The notes beneath the pieces were generated by a model. It did not search any database and was not told the origin of the DNA. It worked only from the letters and a program-made list of their open reading frames with translations. 64,000 nt of DNA from Ascaphus truei (Eukaryota > Chordata > Amphibia > Anura > Ascaphidae), in the NCBI GenBank assembly GCA_036426205.1, contig CM071568.1, forward strand, positions 214,687,245 through 214,751,244. Direction: 5' to 3'. Below are positions 1-11,915 of this stretch, one piece after another. The translations under genes were made by a program, and so were the position numbers. Positions within the stretch are counted from its first letter, which is position 1. Each line of letters starts with the position of its first letter.

Positions 1-302
1 CGCTATATTATAGGGCAGAATGGCGCGTTCCAGCACATCGATGCTACTTGCATACCACCCTATCTTAACATGGCGAATTTACCGATCTCGCCACGTGTTT
101 GGCAATTTTTAAAGTAAAGAAACCTGCTGTGGCGGATTTTGTGAATCTCGCCATATTCTCTGCAGGACAAGCTTATCTGGTGCGTATTTTCGCCAAAAGA
201 TGGCGCTATTTCCCTTCTCTATCCTCTCTGCATAAGCCCCAAAGTTCTGGGAAGGTGCCGCTCCCTCAGTTGGAAGTGCTAACCCAGCACTTCAATGATA
301 AC
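1..302. other. Unclassified non-coding DNA
   Basis: I recognise no gene or element here. Short phrases of the form TGGCG...TCGCCA recur (near 70-95 and 130-150, partly again at 195-207), so this may be the edge of a repeat that starts before the window. Confidence 0.3.
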
Positions 303-304
303 TA

Positions 305-925
305 AATAGGATGAGAAGAACAGAAAGCGCACACTTCTTGGTGCAATAACGTTTTTACTAGATTAATGAGACAAACAAACAAATAGTGGTAATACACTCA
401 CAAACATCCGAATAAAATAAGCAATTAGCCGTAGTTCACAGATCCGCGCTGGAGATATGCAGAGTTGTCCTCACGAGGGGATACTCTGCCTGTTGCTGCA
501 GCGCGTCCGCTGCTTGCTTCCGCCTTTCCGGTAATGGGAGGTTCCTGCTGTCTCTCGTGACTCCTCCCTAGTGCGTCACCATGTAACCTCCTCCGTACGG
601 CGTCGCAGTAACCCTGGAAGTGGCAGGGATGATCTCACTCCAGCCCGGGCCAACCACGTTAACCCGTTCCCTGCCTTCTCCCTCACAGTCTTCAGCTCTG
701 CAGAAACTTAACAGCTCCGGTCGTCCGCTGCAGCAACAGGCGGTGTATCCCCCCTGTGAGGACAACTCTGCATATCTCCAGCACGGATCTGTGAACTACG
801 GCTAATTGCTTATTTTATTCGGATGTTTGTGAGTGTGTTACCACTATTTGTTTGTTTGTCTCATTAATCTAGTAAAAACATTATTGCACCAAGAAGTGTG
901 CGCTTTCTGTTCTTCTCATCCTATT
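305..925. mobile_element. Fold-back (long-TIR) non-autonomous DNA transposon
   Basis: The two ends are long inverted copies of each other: about 305-503 pairs with about 726-925 with only scattered differences, leaving a ~220-bp unique centre. The outer ends read AATAGGATGAGAAG and its complement, and each is flanked by TA (303-304 and 926-927), consistent with a 2-bp TA target duplication. No transposase is encoded; open frames inside are short and unsupported. TA duplication and long inverted ends fit a Tc1/mariner-type or fold-back MITE, but I cannot fix the superfamily. The high arm similarity suggests fairly recent insertion. Confidence 0.75.
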
Positions 926-927
926 TA

Positions 928-3354
928 TATATCTTTATGCACATGATTCTTTGCACTCTTATGTATATTTATTTTTGTTTGTTAAACCTTTGTAAAATGG
1001 AGAAACTTTCAATAAAAAAACAAAAACAAAACTGTGGCAGTTTAACCCCAAGCACCTTGTGTGCCATTGTTTGTGTTGAGCTCAATACTTCTTAAACCAT
1101 TTATTCTGATTCTAGCTTCTTTATTGAGCTGGTTCCAGCAGCCTCTTCTTGAATGAACACTTAGCTCCTCCTCCCTCCCCCCAAATCAGTATCAGTTTCT
1201 AAGACAGAGGAGGAGGACTGTGAGAATATGAAGTAGCCGGTGGGCCATTGCCCTCTCAAATGCCTCTGAATTCTACAGGTTCATCATTACTGCCATATAC
1301 TGTATCACAGGTGCATTGGCAGTTTGCCATTATAGATTGCACATTCTTTGAGCATACAATATCATTTGAATGAAAATATAGCTTTGAACTGATTGTTTTG
1401 TATGTACATGGTTTGTATTGAAACTGTAATATCATTTTGCTTATAAATGTTATTTTTGCAAACAGAGGATTTTTATATTGTTGCTGACAATTCCATAGTG
1501 TGGCAAAAAAAAAAAAAAAAAATACAAAAGAAAATAAACTGTTTTCTAAAAAAAATTGTTAATACTTTAAGGCAGTAGTCCATGCTGTTCTCTTTTTTTA
1601 AAACATGTTTTTATAACTCATCTCTTAACTTTCACAGGTTCTTGCAGTAGACGTATTGTATAATGGTGTGGCCTGGTTCGAGACAAAATGGCCACTGAGG
1701 TCAGCCATATGTCTCCAGCCAATTGAAAGCTGAAATGTCAAAAAGTGTTATACCAGAAACTGTCACAGAAAACTACACATATTTTTGGAAACGAGGTGGC
1801 TTTGGAGGTTGCTGTATGGCAGATTGTCACCGCTCAGTTAACATACAAAATTCCCTATAAAATTGTGATCACTGCTTTGTCTTTATGCAGAAAATTTCAA
1901 GTTATGAAAGCATTTACAAACAATACATTCAAGACAGCAAATGTTTTAGCAATTATAAAAAAAAACAATAGTAATTCAAGATGTTATTGGCAGTACACAT
2001 AGCAGAAAATTAAAGTCACACAATTCCTCATCTACTAAACAGCAAAATATTTGTACATATTAACAAATATGTCCAGTTTGTACATTTGAGAGCTGCAACA
2101 ATTGTAGCATTTGCCAAAAACAACAAACCATAATTTTTAAAATTTTTTGATTCTGTGAATAAACACCCATAAAGTCGCACAAATATAATTTTTTGGGCAT
2201 CTTTTACAAAATGTGCCAATTTTCTTACCAATATTTGCAGAATTTGTTCATTTTTATCATAATCACGCATCTACTAAAATATGGCTATCCACACTCACCC
2301 AAAGAATATCACTTAACCCCTCAATTGCCCCACAATCACCCTACTTTGGGTCCAGACATGTAGACATTGCCAGCTCGACTGACAGCTAAATACACAAACA
2401 GGTCCTAAAAGGCACATCACAAAAGACAGTGACACCAGCCACACTGTCATATTGACATATTTACAGATATACTCAAATACAAACTACCAGGGGTACCTTA
2501 ATCCCAGAGGGGTTGTGGCAGCAGAGTGCCAAAACCTCGCCGGCACTTCACAATTAAATGACAGCTCTTCGGGAGCAATCACGTGATTGTGGCATCACTG
2601 ATGAGGGAACAAAAAAGCAGGTGTTCTCCTTTTCCCTTCCTCAGACATCCAGATTATATTCAGTGGTCCCCAAGACAATGAGAAAATCTCACATTAGTAG
2701 GTACGTCAAGTGTCCTCAGGAGTGCCATACCCCATGGTTTGGTAGCTACATCAAGGAAAATAATAAAAACAATACGAACCGGCGCCTTAAATGTCCAAAG
2801 ATAGTCTGTGTAATGTTCAAATGGAAAAAAGTACCAAGAGATGCTTTAACTCTTGTGCTTCCAGAAATGTAGGTGGATCCACAGCCAGATTTCACGTGAT
2901 ATGTGGAATCAAAAACAAAAGCAAATCATAGTGCAAACTGCTACTAAGACCAATATGCAACACATAAGACTACACAAATGACAAACATACAACAATTGAC
3001 AAACAAAAGCAAGGCTGAAAATAAAGAGCTAATTTAATAAAACATTAAAATAATAAATGACAAATATGAACAATAAACAAGCAACTGGTCCGGTAGGTTT
3101 AAAACCGGAATCCTACTCACAAGAAACTGGGAGTAAATGTGCATTGAATAACAGTCAAAGGGGGGTGACGGCTTGTCCTATAGTGATGTCGGGTAGATGC
3201 TGAATGCACTTCGACGCTATCACGCACTCCTGAAACGGATTCTCCGTTGCTGGGGTGGGCCTTGGAGGGAAGAACCTCTTCCTGGTGATTCACTGCGATA
3301 CACGCAACCACGTTGCTTGCATCAGTTCGTGATAAAAAGCTCATGAACTATAAC
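928..3354. other. Gene-free AT-rich stretch
   Basis: I see no supported gene. It holds an A-rich tract (1004-1030), an A-run at about 1506-1521 and many short spurious open frames. A 104-codon open frame at 2558-2872 has no recognisable motif and is not called as a gene. Part of the right end (about 3100-3354) may belong to a Penelope-like remnant because it runs into a hammerhead-like motif. Confidence 0.4.
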
Positions 3355-3392
3355 CCTATGCGTTTTGTGCGCCTGCGCGTCACTTCATCAAG
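3355..3392 (-). ncRNA. Decayed hammerhead-like motif (PLE-type)
   Basis: Read on the minus strand the order is TTGATGA, an extra A, a GTG/CAC helix around a GC-rich loop, AAAAC, then GCATAGG. This parallels the hammerhead order (CUGANGA, helix II, GAAA, helix III, cleavage triplet) with changes at the first C and at GAAA. It is likely inactive. Its relatives in this window lie in Penelope-like termini, so this is probably a PLE remnant. Confidence 0.35.
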
Positions 3393-4966
3393 AGAAATGT
3401 TACATCAAGGGGTACTCAAAGGGTTAAAGGTACATTATTTCATGCTTTGAGCACTTGAGTGGGGTGAAGCTTCCTTCCTCACTTCTTATTCACAATCATG
3501 TGCATACAGGCTCTTATTCAGTAAGATGTGATATTGCTGATCTACTATGCTTTCTTATTTAAACTACAGTACAAGAAAAATAAATGATTTTTTTCTAACC
3601 CTCTCTCTGTGTCACTGAAAGGCTGAAAGGCTGTACTACCGTATGAGGAAAGGCAAACAGTCACATACATTACAACACATATGAAAACATCTCTTTTCTT
3701 TTCTTGTCTATTTTTCCTCCTGCAGTCATTTGCAAATAATATGTTTGTTCCTTTGGTCCACGGATTTCAGCAGATCAATCTCAAAAAGGGCAATTTGCAT
3801 TTTGCGTATTTTCATTTGTTTTTTTACCAATACACTCTGCTGAATACGCAACCTGCCAACTGATTTGTAGAATCCAATCTGAGGATTTAGCATTGTGTTG
3901 GCGGATTCTACAAATCCATCCACGGGTTGTATCCAATGGTGTTTTTTGATGAATCTGCGCAGATTAAAACCGACCAAATCCTTTTGCGGATTTTACATCG
4001 CAAAATTGATTTTGGGTTGAAAATGCGAGAAAATCCATTAAATGATTTGGGCAGATTCGATTTACTGATACGCTTTTTTTGCATTACAAATCATATAAAA
4101 ACAATATTAAATAACATGATAATGTGATTAAACATGCATACTTGGTCATATGTTTTATTTTGCAATAATAGGTGCAATAGTGGCTAGAATCAACAAAGTG
4201 TGATAGGACAGATTTGTGCTAATATTGCCAAAAAATGCATTGTTTCTAAGGCGCAAGTCATCAACGTGTTACCGCTAAAACAATTATCTTTTTTTAAGCA
4301 TCCACAAAAAATATCGGGACTGACACCAAAATGAAAATATATTGCACACTCATTTTGATGCCAGTAATCAAGTCCCAATATTTGCTGGTACCTTGCTAAC
4401 GCCAAGAAGTATCACAAATATTTATTACCTACTCTAGGCTGGCATTATAGTGGCCATTATATACATATGTTACATTACCAAAGCCAACCTTGAATACTGT
4501 AATGTACAGTATGTGTGTGAATATATACAGATGAGAAATAAAAACAGCATCACATAACGTGAGCCTTAAAGGCTTAAGTACTACAACTGGATAAAGTTAC
4601 AGATTATAAAAATGGAGGACCAGTGTAGCATCTATACACTCTAAATTATTGACCTGGTTTATAGTGAATTGGATTACAGCAGGTAGTACACTAGGGTCAG
4701 GATGGATGTATTGGACAATAGTTGGAGCAAAGCTCCCCAAAACCATGTAAAGGACAGAAAAAACAAAAAAACAAATAGTACAATATGTATATCACTTTTT
4801 AAATGGAGATAGAAGGGTTGGTAATTGAACTCACTCACAAAGTGGGTGTTAAAATCAAGCTCATCAGTGAAAGCAACAATAAACATAACTGCACAACGAA
4901 TCGTGTGGTACGGTGTTAATATAAATAACAAAGTCTAGAAGACACTTAAACCAATAAAAGTCATCC
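3393..4966. other. Gene-free stretch with a small perfect inverted repeat
   Basis: No gene is supported. A 13-bp perfect inverted repeat, ATTTGTAGAATCC at 3863-3875 against its complement at 3903-3915, encloses 27 bases and could be the core of an old MITE. The surrounding 3850-4090 is rich in GATTTG/CGGATT words. The rest is AT-rich and featureless to me. Confidence 0.35.
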
Positions 4967-5001
4967 CAGACGAAGTAGACGAGTTCTATGAAATGCATAG
5001 G
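4967..5001 (+). ncRNA. Decayed hammerhead-like motif (PLE-type)
   Basis: The plus strand reads CAGACGA, an A, a five-pair helix with one wobble around a short loop, GAAAT, then GCATAGG. It matches the block order of the other hammerhead-like motifs here but departs from consensus in the first box and at the base after GAAA. The DNA to about 5560 (GC-richer, then AT-rich) resembles a Penelope-like terminal region, though without protein evidence. Confidence 0.3.
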
Positions 5002-5868
5002 AGTACCGGTTTTTATTAGAGCAACTTTGGCTGTGTCCCTTTACTTTGTTTATTCCCGTAACGGAGCCCGCGGTAAGCTCCATTAATCTAGCATTCACTG
5101 ATCGGGAGATCACGGCACTGGTCTAGTGATATCAGCGCTTCCGCGTCTAGTTCTCCATAGGGAATAGCTCACATCTTGGGTTTGTTAGCCCTAAAGCCTT
5201 AGTAAGGGACTTCCAGTAATTAATATTCATACTGGAGCTTCCCCGCTTTGGGGAAAGTACCACTACAGCTGCAGAAGGCTAGGACTATAGAAGCAAGACC
5301 GGAGAAGGAGCGCCAGGACACCTGGACACCTTCACTTACCCGGATGGGATTCAAGTGATGTCAATGTTGCCTTGCTGATCCGTGACCTGCTGATGCTGTA
5401 GTGGTAACATGTGCCCTAAACATGCCCTGTTTTTAAATATTTGAATTTCTGTACGTGCATCTATCACCACTTTTTGAATATTGTCACAATATAATTTATA
5501 TTTTACGCTATGAGTATTGTGTTCTGTCTTTTTTCTCTTTCATGTCATCAGTGAAAGATGGATTTTCTTAGTGATCTTGAAAAGAAAAGATAGGAACATA
5601 ACATAATTCTGTGCAGTACTTTATATAACGATAAGAGATAGAGCAGATACAATCACAAACATCAAGGTTAAAAAGGCATTGGAGCCCGCAGGCTGAATGA
5701 GCCGATGTCTGGGTCTCCCCTCTGTTCATCATCCTCTTATTCCTTGTGATGTTAACTTCAGAGATTTATTTTCTTAGAGGGATGGAGAGAGGAAGGAAAA
5801 GAACATCAGTCAATCCAGCAATTGCTTATGATCCCGTTCTGGATGTTCGTTGGCCTTTACTGGCCGAT
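5002..5868. other. Possible PLE terminal-repeat remnant, no gene
   Basis: No open frame of interest. The stretch follows one hammerhead-like motif and precedes another, so it may be decayed Penelope-like terminal sequence; that is inference from position only. Confidence 0.25.
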
Positions 5869-5901
5869 CCTATGCCTTTAACAGGATTGTTGCTTCCTCA
5901 G
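5869..5901 (-). ncRNA. Strongly decayed hammerhead-like motif
   Basis: On the minus strand: CTGAGGA, AGC, an AACA/TGTT helix around a 4-base loop, AAAGG, CATAGG. Block order and spacing resemble the other motifs, but the GAAAC box has been lost. This is the weakest member of the set and may be chance. Confidence 0.2.
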
Positions 5902-7170
5902 GGGCTCATGTGTCCATAATGCAATGTCCTACTTGAAATACTCTGCCATCCAATGACATCATCATGTACCAGCCAGACTGGAAGTAAGCTGACACACACA
6001 CACTATTGAAACAAAACATGCTCTCGCTGGCTTGTGAGTTGTACCATCTAATAACAAGTAATTCAATATGGGATAATACATCTAAAATACAAGCCACACA
6101 GTGTCTCTAATTGTAGACAGGGGACCAATGGAGATCTGCGGGTAGTCAACAAGACAGAAACACATACAGGATAATCCCAAGGTAGTAGAGAGTAAATGTT
6201 ACTATTATGTAACACAAAACTGACACACATCACTGTTTGAAAATTGTATTAAAATAATCTCTAAATTATCTTGCCCATATACAGGAAAACTAAATGACAT
6301 TGAAGGAGTTAATTCGGTTTTAGTTCCCACTATCTGTTTTATAATTTACTTTTTGTAATATACAGGAGCCATCAATAAATATGTATTACTAGATTAATTT
6401 TGAGCTACTATAATCAATAATTTTAAATTGATTGTGCATATTTTTTTTTTTTAAGATAAACTAATGTTTCCTGTAATTTGTAATGTGTCTTGCAAGGCTC
6501 ATTGTAATAACAGTGTAAGGCTTATTATGTCAGAGATCAACTGCTTAAATAAACACTTGTCATATTATATTGATTTATGTTTATGGAAGCTTGTGGATCA
6601 TGTCACATATTAAAAATGCAATGGATTTTCTACTACAATTACAAACTTTGGGCAATGTATAAAAAACTCCATTATGATAACATTGGCTTAAACACTAACA
6701 CATCCAAATAATACTGTATATAACATTTGCAGATAAAGAAACACTGATTTAGAAAAAATGGTCCAAGTTATTGATCCTTTTATTCACTTACTAGCAAGAT
6801 AATGATTTATTTAAATTGCAATTGGATTATTGTTTTCAAGTTCAAGGTATGACCTTTAAAAATTGGCACAGAGAATCCTGAACCAGGAGCACCGGTAGTT
6901 GTATCCCCTTTTGATTTTTTATTAGTGTGCAGCATTTATTTATCTTTCTACTTTAAAAAATGGCAACACAATGAAAAACCAAACGCACACACACCACATC
7001 CTGGACACTCCTATCCAGACTGTGCTACTGTATACTGAATATATTTTCTAATATTTTGGGTCTGGCAATTGGGACAATATTATTAGAGGGAGCATCTGTG
7101 ACAGTAAAATATTGGCTCAGTGGTGTTTTATTGCTAATACAGTATTTGTATTATTTTTAAGATGGAAAAC
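5902..7170. other. Gene-free AT-rich stretch
   Basis: I see no gene or classifiable element. A short (CA)n run lies near 5993-6003. Open frames are short and without motifs. Confidence 0.4.
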
Positions 7171-7202
7171 CTGGAAAAAGCACCCTGTGTGTGAAACATG
7201 TC
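7171..7202 (+). ncRNA. Decayed hammerhead-like motif (PLE-type)
   Basis: The plus strand reads CTGGAAA, A, a GCAC/GTGT helix with a 3-base loop, GTGAAACATGTCAG. The second half (GAAA, the palindrome CATG, then TC) is intact; the first box is mutated. The following 7203-7750 has the look of a PLE terminal region but no coding support. Confidence 0.35.
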
Positions 7203-8954
7203 AGAGGCCTACCTTTGTGCATCTCAATGTTGCTAGTGGTTCCGTTTTATGAATAAATTACCTGTCATCAACTTTTCCTGTCTGGATCCCAGTTTTTTGC
7301 TATTGGAGCAGTGCTTTCCATGTTCCTGTTCTCCAGGTTTTCTATCTTCATTGAGGAGATTGCACGCTCATGGAGGTTGGAAAATACGCTCCCAGGCCAG
7401 GTGAAGTGAGTAGCTAATGGCCATTGTGGCAATTATTTATTCATTCGTTGACTTTGTTCTATCTGGTTGGGGTTATCATTGGCTGTGATTATTGAGGGAG
7501 TGGTTGCTCAGGCCGCCCTGAGTCTTCACTGGACTGCAACCCAATTCAATTATATACCCCCCTCCTCCCCTTTCAATGCTCAGTGTTTAATGTATACCCT
7601 ATTTTTTCTGGATCATTGCTGGACTGAATATACATCAGTATATCAGAGGGAACACTGTCACCAGATTTACATATATAAAATGGACTCACCTCTCACCTGT
7701 ACCTATCCTTCATTACTTCCAAATCATTGAATATATGGACATTACATTGTGATCATTGATGCTGGGATTCTGCTTTAGCTGTGCAGCACTAGCTTGGGAC
7801 AGAGCCCATTAATCTACTCTGAGTCCCCCAAGGTGGCCGTAGAGATGTCCTGGTGTGCCTACATTATTTTAATGCCAAAGAAATCATACTAATGCTGTTC
7901 ACCTTGGCTCAAAGCTCCCACATGGGTATGTTCAGCTTCCAGACTTATCACAGCTGACTGTAGCCAAATGAAGGGATCTTAAAGGCATCACCACCATTTT
8001 GAGCTATAATAAAATCCCATATAAATATGGGAAAAATAAAGGAAATCTTTCCTTTCAGATAATAAAGGAAATCCCATATAAAGGAAGTCTTTCCTTTCCA
8101 GATAATAATAATAATAATAATAATGAAAAATGGGACTCACTCAATAATTAAGACTGCACAAGAAGGTACCACCTGCTCACAAGTAGAGCTGTGAGCCGCA
8201 CGAAGGGGACTCCCTGACCTCACAGCCAAAAGCCCAAAGGATTTGATCTTAATGGAGCCATCTATTCCAGAAACCAAAAAGGAAGAACTGATGAGCTGAG
8301 GGGACTCTAGCTAACGTAATTGGTTTGATGCACTGCTGGGCTCCGCAGAACTCAATAGTGCTTCCCGGCTGATCCCTCTCCTCCCTCTGAGTTTTCTCCC
8401 TCCCTGCTTTCTACCCCCCTGCCTGCGTATATGCTATATATCTAAATGTTTGTGTCCCAAAAATACACACCTGTACCTGAACCTCTGAAGAACGTGATCG
8501 ATCCCTGAAGACCTGACTCTTCAGCCTGGACATGATGTTAACAGGGAAAGAGTAATAGGACAAATGTGGTTCGCATAGTTTGAATGCCTACAGTTCCAAC
8601 AGGAACTGTATTGTTGTTTATGGTAACAATGGGTGAGAAAAGAGAAGATTCACTCTCTGCTAACCGACAAAGGAGATACAGTGCAGTCAATATTTAAAAA
8701 TGTCGCATAAACTACATGTTGTGTAATACTTGAGAGAACAGTCTTAGCTACTGCACCAAACATTGGATAGTTACAAACATTATCATACTTAACTTCTGAA
8801 ATAAATATTATAATAATTGAATAACTACTTTGAATGCAGGCTGACATGCTTAACAAGAGATTTCTATAATGTGGACCATTGTCTGAAATAAACACAGTGA
8901 CCATGACCTGGAGTGCATGCATCAACCGCACAGGAAACTATTGTATATTCTTAC
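7203..8954. other. Gene-free stretch with an (ATA)n run
   Basis: No gene is supported. At 8019-8100 there is a short local repetition of CCCATATAAA and AAGGAA...TTTCCTTTC words leading into an (ATA)n microsatellite at about 8103-8124. The rest shows nothing I recognise. Confidence 0.4.
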
Positions 8955-9240
8955 AGTGGCGGCCGATCTGAGTCTAAATCGGCTAGATCCGCGGCTCTCG
9001 GATTATCCCGGTTAGGTGCGTTTTTTTGTCATTTTCGCCCGGAGTGAACTGCGTTATTTTCGCGCTCGTGATATTAGCATTTTATTCTCGCTGTCTGCAA
9101 TACTGCAATGCCGTGTAAAATCTCAGGGGGGCGTTTGCGAACTGTTGTCTTGGAAGTCTAATACCTTCGCGGTTCAACCTACGTCAGTACACAGTCTGTG
9201 TGTGCGCGCACAGTAATTGTAAATTTGCATATTTAAAGTA
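8955..9240 (+). mobile_element. DNA-transposon end related to the MITE at 46093
   Basis: Starts CAGTGGCGGCCGATCTGAG. About 100 bases in, the phrases GTGAACTGCGTTATTTTC and GCATTTTATTCTCGCTG, followed by CTGCAATACTGCA, match the left part of the 397-bp element at 46093-46489, which starts CACTGGCGACACAC. The two are therefore probably the same family. The right end of this copy is not visible; it may run into the duplicated DNA that follows or be truncated. Confidence 0.45.
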
Positions 9241-9483
9241 TACATGCATTTGCAGTGCTGTGCTGCTGTACAGTATGTCTCATTTGAAAATTGTTGAAAC
9301 GCATAGGCGTGTATAGTACTGTAACAGTGTCACATTTCGGCATATACAGCGCTCTCCCCTCGCTCAGGATAATTAACTGCACTGCAGGGTATTTCAACTT
9401 CTTATCTTCTGTGCAATGCAGTACATCTCTCCCACACCATTCTTTTGAACGTGTGTCTGGTTTCAATCACATTCCTGCTTTTG

Positions 9484-9837
9484 TGTGCGCATGCGCCTGT
9501 AACTTCGCCCACCACTGCTTGCTTGCCTGAGTGAGTGACCAAAAAAAAAATTAAAAATTTAAAAATGTTATTGTAATTTTTTTCTCCACAAGCCTGCAAA
9601 AACCATCTTACTGTATTACGATATTCAATCTGTGCTGTAGCTTTTGATTGCGACCCTGTGCGTTTGACTGCACATGGTTGATTTGTGTGCTTTTTACGTA
9701 CTGTATTTGGGGGTGTATTATTATGATGAACTGCCTTTAGAAATTAAAGTATGTCTTTAGCTTTGAACTTCATGCAGCTGTACCCTGTAGCCCCCTCCCC
9801 CACGAACGCTAGCTCAAGGATTTGAAATTCCACGGAA
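9484..9837 (+). repeat. Left copy of a ~350-bp direct duplication
   Basis: From GCGCATGCGCCTGTAACTTC to the CCCCCTCCCCCACG region this segment recurs, diverged, at 10494-10850. Shared landmarks in order are CCACCACTGCTTGCTTG, CACAAGCCTGCAAAAAC, GCACATGGTTGATTTGTG, CTGTATTTGGGGG and TATGATGAACTGCCTTT. The two copies bracket a ~144-bp tandem array. No coding sequence. Confidence 0.7.
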
Positions 9838-10375
9838 TCGTTAATTTTCTGAATCTTGCCATTGTGTTCTTAATCCGTCCATAGCCAAGCTACAAAGCCT
9901 CACTGTGCCTGCGTTTAATCCTTTTAGAGATGGGAGCTGCTTACTGCGCATGAGTCACCCAACCCCCCCCTCTCCACAGAGTCGTTAATTTACTGAATCT
10001 TGCCATTGTGTTGTTAATCTGTCCCTAGCCGAGCTACAAAGCCTCACTGTGCCTGCGTTTAATCCTTTTAGAGATAGGAGCTGCTTACTGCGCATGAGTC
10101 ACCCAACCCCCCACCCTCTCCACAGAGTCGTTAATTTACTGAATCTTGCCATTGTGTTGTTATTCCGTCCCTAGCCGAGCTACGAAGCCTCACTGCGCCT
10201 GCATGTAATCCTTTTAGAGATGGGAGCTGCTTACTGCGCATGAGTCACCCACCCCCCCCCTCTCCACAGAGTCATTAATTTACTGAATCTTGCCATTGTG
10301 TTCCGAATCTGTCCATAGCCAAGCTACAAAGCCTCACTGCGCCTGCGAGTAATTCTCTTTGAGATGGGAATTTTG
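9838..10375 (+). repeat. ~144-bp tandem array (about 3.7 units)
   Basis: Units start at about 9838, 9982, 10128 and 10272 with TCGTTAATTT (or TCATTAATTT), giving lengths of 144, 146 and 144. Each complete unit contains CTGAATCTTGCCATTGTGTT, AGCCTCACTG and TGCGCATGAGTCACCCA, then a C-run of variable length. The last unit is truncated near 10375. Each complete unit carries TGAGTCA, the AP-1 recognition sequence, so three sites are evenly spaced; any function is inference. Confidence 0.85.
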
Positions 10376-10493
10376 AGGCTTTGTTTACGGCTACGCTTTG
10401 GAAAATCCCTTCTCGAATTTGATTTGCACAGAGCATCACCTCTCTGTGCGCCTGTGTGTAATCCTCTTTTGGATGGGAGCTAGTTTACTCCTG

Positions 10494-10850
10494 CTCATGC
10501 GCCTGTAACTTCACCCACCACTGCTTGCTTGAGTGCCCCCCAAAAGTTTTTTAATTATGATTTTTTAACTGTTATTTTATCCACAAGCCTGCAAAAACAA
10601 TCTTGATATTATGATATTAAATATGTGCGTTTGCCTGCACATGGTTGATTTGTGTGCTTTTTATGTACTGTATTTGGGGGGTGTAGGGATCAAATTACAG
10701 TATTATGATGAACTGCCTTTTGAAATTACTGTACTCTACAGTACAGTATGTTATTTCTTTGAACTGCTGCACAACTAATCCTTCATCCCTCCCCCACGCA
10801 CACACAAACTCTTATCGACAGACACCTCCACAGAGTCATTCATTTTCTGA
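10494..10850 (+). repeat. Right copy of the ~350-bp direct duplication
   Basis: Diverged second copy of 9484-9837, ending with CCTCCACAGAGTCATTCATTTTCTGAA, which is itself the start of a tandem-array unit. The array plus its flanks thus look like successive unequal duplications of one ~500-bp ancestor. Confidence 0.7.
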
Positions 10851-11111
10851 AGTTAGTTAGTCATTAACAAATCTACGTAAGTACCAGCACTCACTGTCTA
10901 ATAGCTAAATGATGAAAACAGTTGTAATGCAAAATAAACATTTAATAATAAAACAAACCAGAAATAAATCAAATGTGTTTGCAGAAACCAGTATCACAAA
11001 TGGGCATGTCACAAAGTGAGGGGTGGGGGGGGGGGGAAGGAAAAGGGGAAAAAATCATGAAACACAAGGAATATACACAAAAAATGAAGAACGGCAAGTA
11101 TGCTAGGGAGG

Positions 11112-11141
11112 CAACGTTTCGAGGGACTACCTTTTCATCTG
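11112..11141 (-). ncRNA. Hammerhead-like motif (PLE-type)
   Basis: Minus strand: CAGATGA, A-rich start of a short helix, CCCTC, GAAACGTTGCC. GAAAC is intact; the first box has one change (U to A at its second base). The neighbourhood includes a G-run (11025-11037) and no PLE coding sequence. Confidence 0.35.
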
Positions 11142-11323
11142 GCCCATTCCCCCTGGTCCAAAAGGTCCCAGAGGTACTTCCCTAAGCCTCCCTTCCCTTA
11201 TAACTGGTCAAATCAGACACCCCTGAAAATAGATAGCAAACATACAGTGTAGGCTAAATTCAGCTAAACAGCTAATAGCAGGGAAGCAAGAATCCACTAC
11301 TGTCAATGCCAGTAGTTCAAGTA

Positions 11324-11369
11324 CTCCGCATCAGTAGGATATATATATATATATCCTACTGATGCGGAG
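11324..11369. repeat. 46-bp perfect palindrome
   Basis: CTCCGCATCAGTAGGAT at 11324-11340 is followed by a TA core and the exact complement at 11353-11369. Every one of the 23 pairs matches. It could extrude as a cruciform or be a minimal inverted-repeat element. No gene is nearby. Confidence 0.9.
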
Positions 11370-11880
11370 GAATAAGGTTTGCTACTTTGTTTACACTTTA
11401 AATCTGATCTCGAGATTGCCTTAATCACTAGCACAGGGACATCGCTCCCATTTGATCCGCTACAGTGATACTCATCATAAAGCGGCTCACTTTACTGTCT
11501 ATATAAAACCTACCCCTAACAATCAACACCAGCATCTCTAACCTTTCACACAAGTTGGGTTTGGGGATGGTTATGATGGGTAAAGAAAGTGACTAAAACC
11601 CTCCACAGTAAAGCATAAAGCAACTGTAAATATTCCTGTATATTCATTTGCATGTCTTAGACAGGTCTGCAACCCTGTCTTTCACCATTATCACCCAGCA
11701 AACAGCACTTCCACTGCAGCAAGGGATTCTGGGAAATGACATGCAAATGAGCACACAGCACCACTTTTTATCTCATGCTCACATTACATGAGCAACCCTT
11801 AGCCAATGCATGCTGCTTTAAACACAGCTTTTAAGTACTGTAAGGACTTGGGAGATGCAAAGTCAGTTAACCCACTCACA

Positions 11881-11915
11881 GACATGTTTCAACCTTGATG
11901 GGTATCATCAGTGTG
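11881..11915 (-). ncRNA. Hammerhead ribozyme motif in PLE terminal repeat, unit 1
   Basis: Minus strand reads CTGATGA, then U-ACC-loop-GGU-U, then GAAACATGTC. CUGAUGA and GAAA match the hammerhead core exactly. CATG after GAAA is self-complementary and is followed by the NUH triplet GUC. Bases just upstream (CUCACA) pair perfectly with bases just downstream (UGUGAG), giving a 6-bp stem I. Helix II has only three good pairs above a U-U mismatch. A palindromic helix III is typical of hammerheads that work as dimers; PLE termini are known carriers. This is the best candidate in the window. Confidence 0.65.

Noticed and set aside
1660..1690. GGTTCGAGAC resembling a tRNA/SINE B box
   Set aside because: No A box at the right distance and no foldable tRNA.
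2558..2872. 104-codon open frame
   Set aside because: No motif, no homology that I recognise and no splice-site context; the length is within chance expectation.
9286..9312. TTGAAACGCATAGG resembling the second half of a hammerhead-like motif
   Set aside because: No CUGANGA-like box or helix II upstream.
9838..10375. CRISPR-like regular array
   Set aside because: Units are ~144 bp and near-identical throughout with no unique spacers; simple tandem duplication in a eukaryotic genome.
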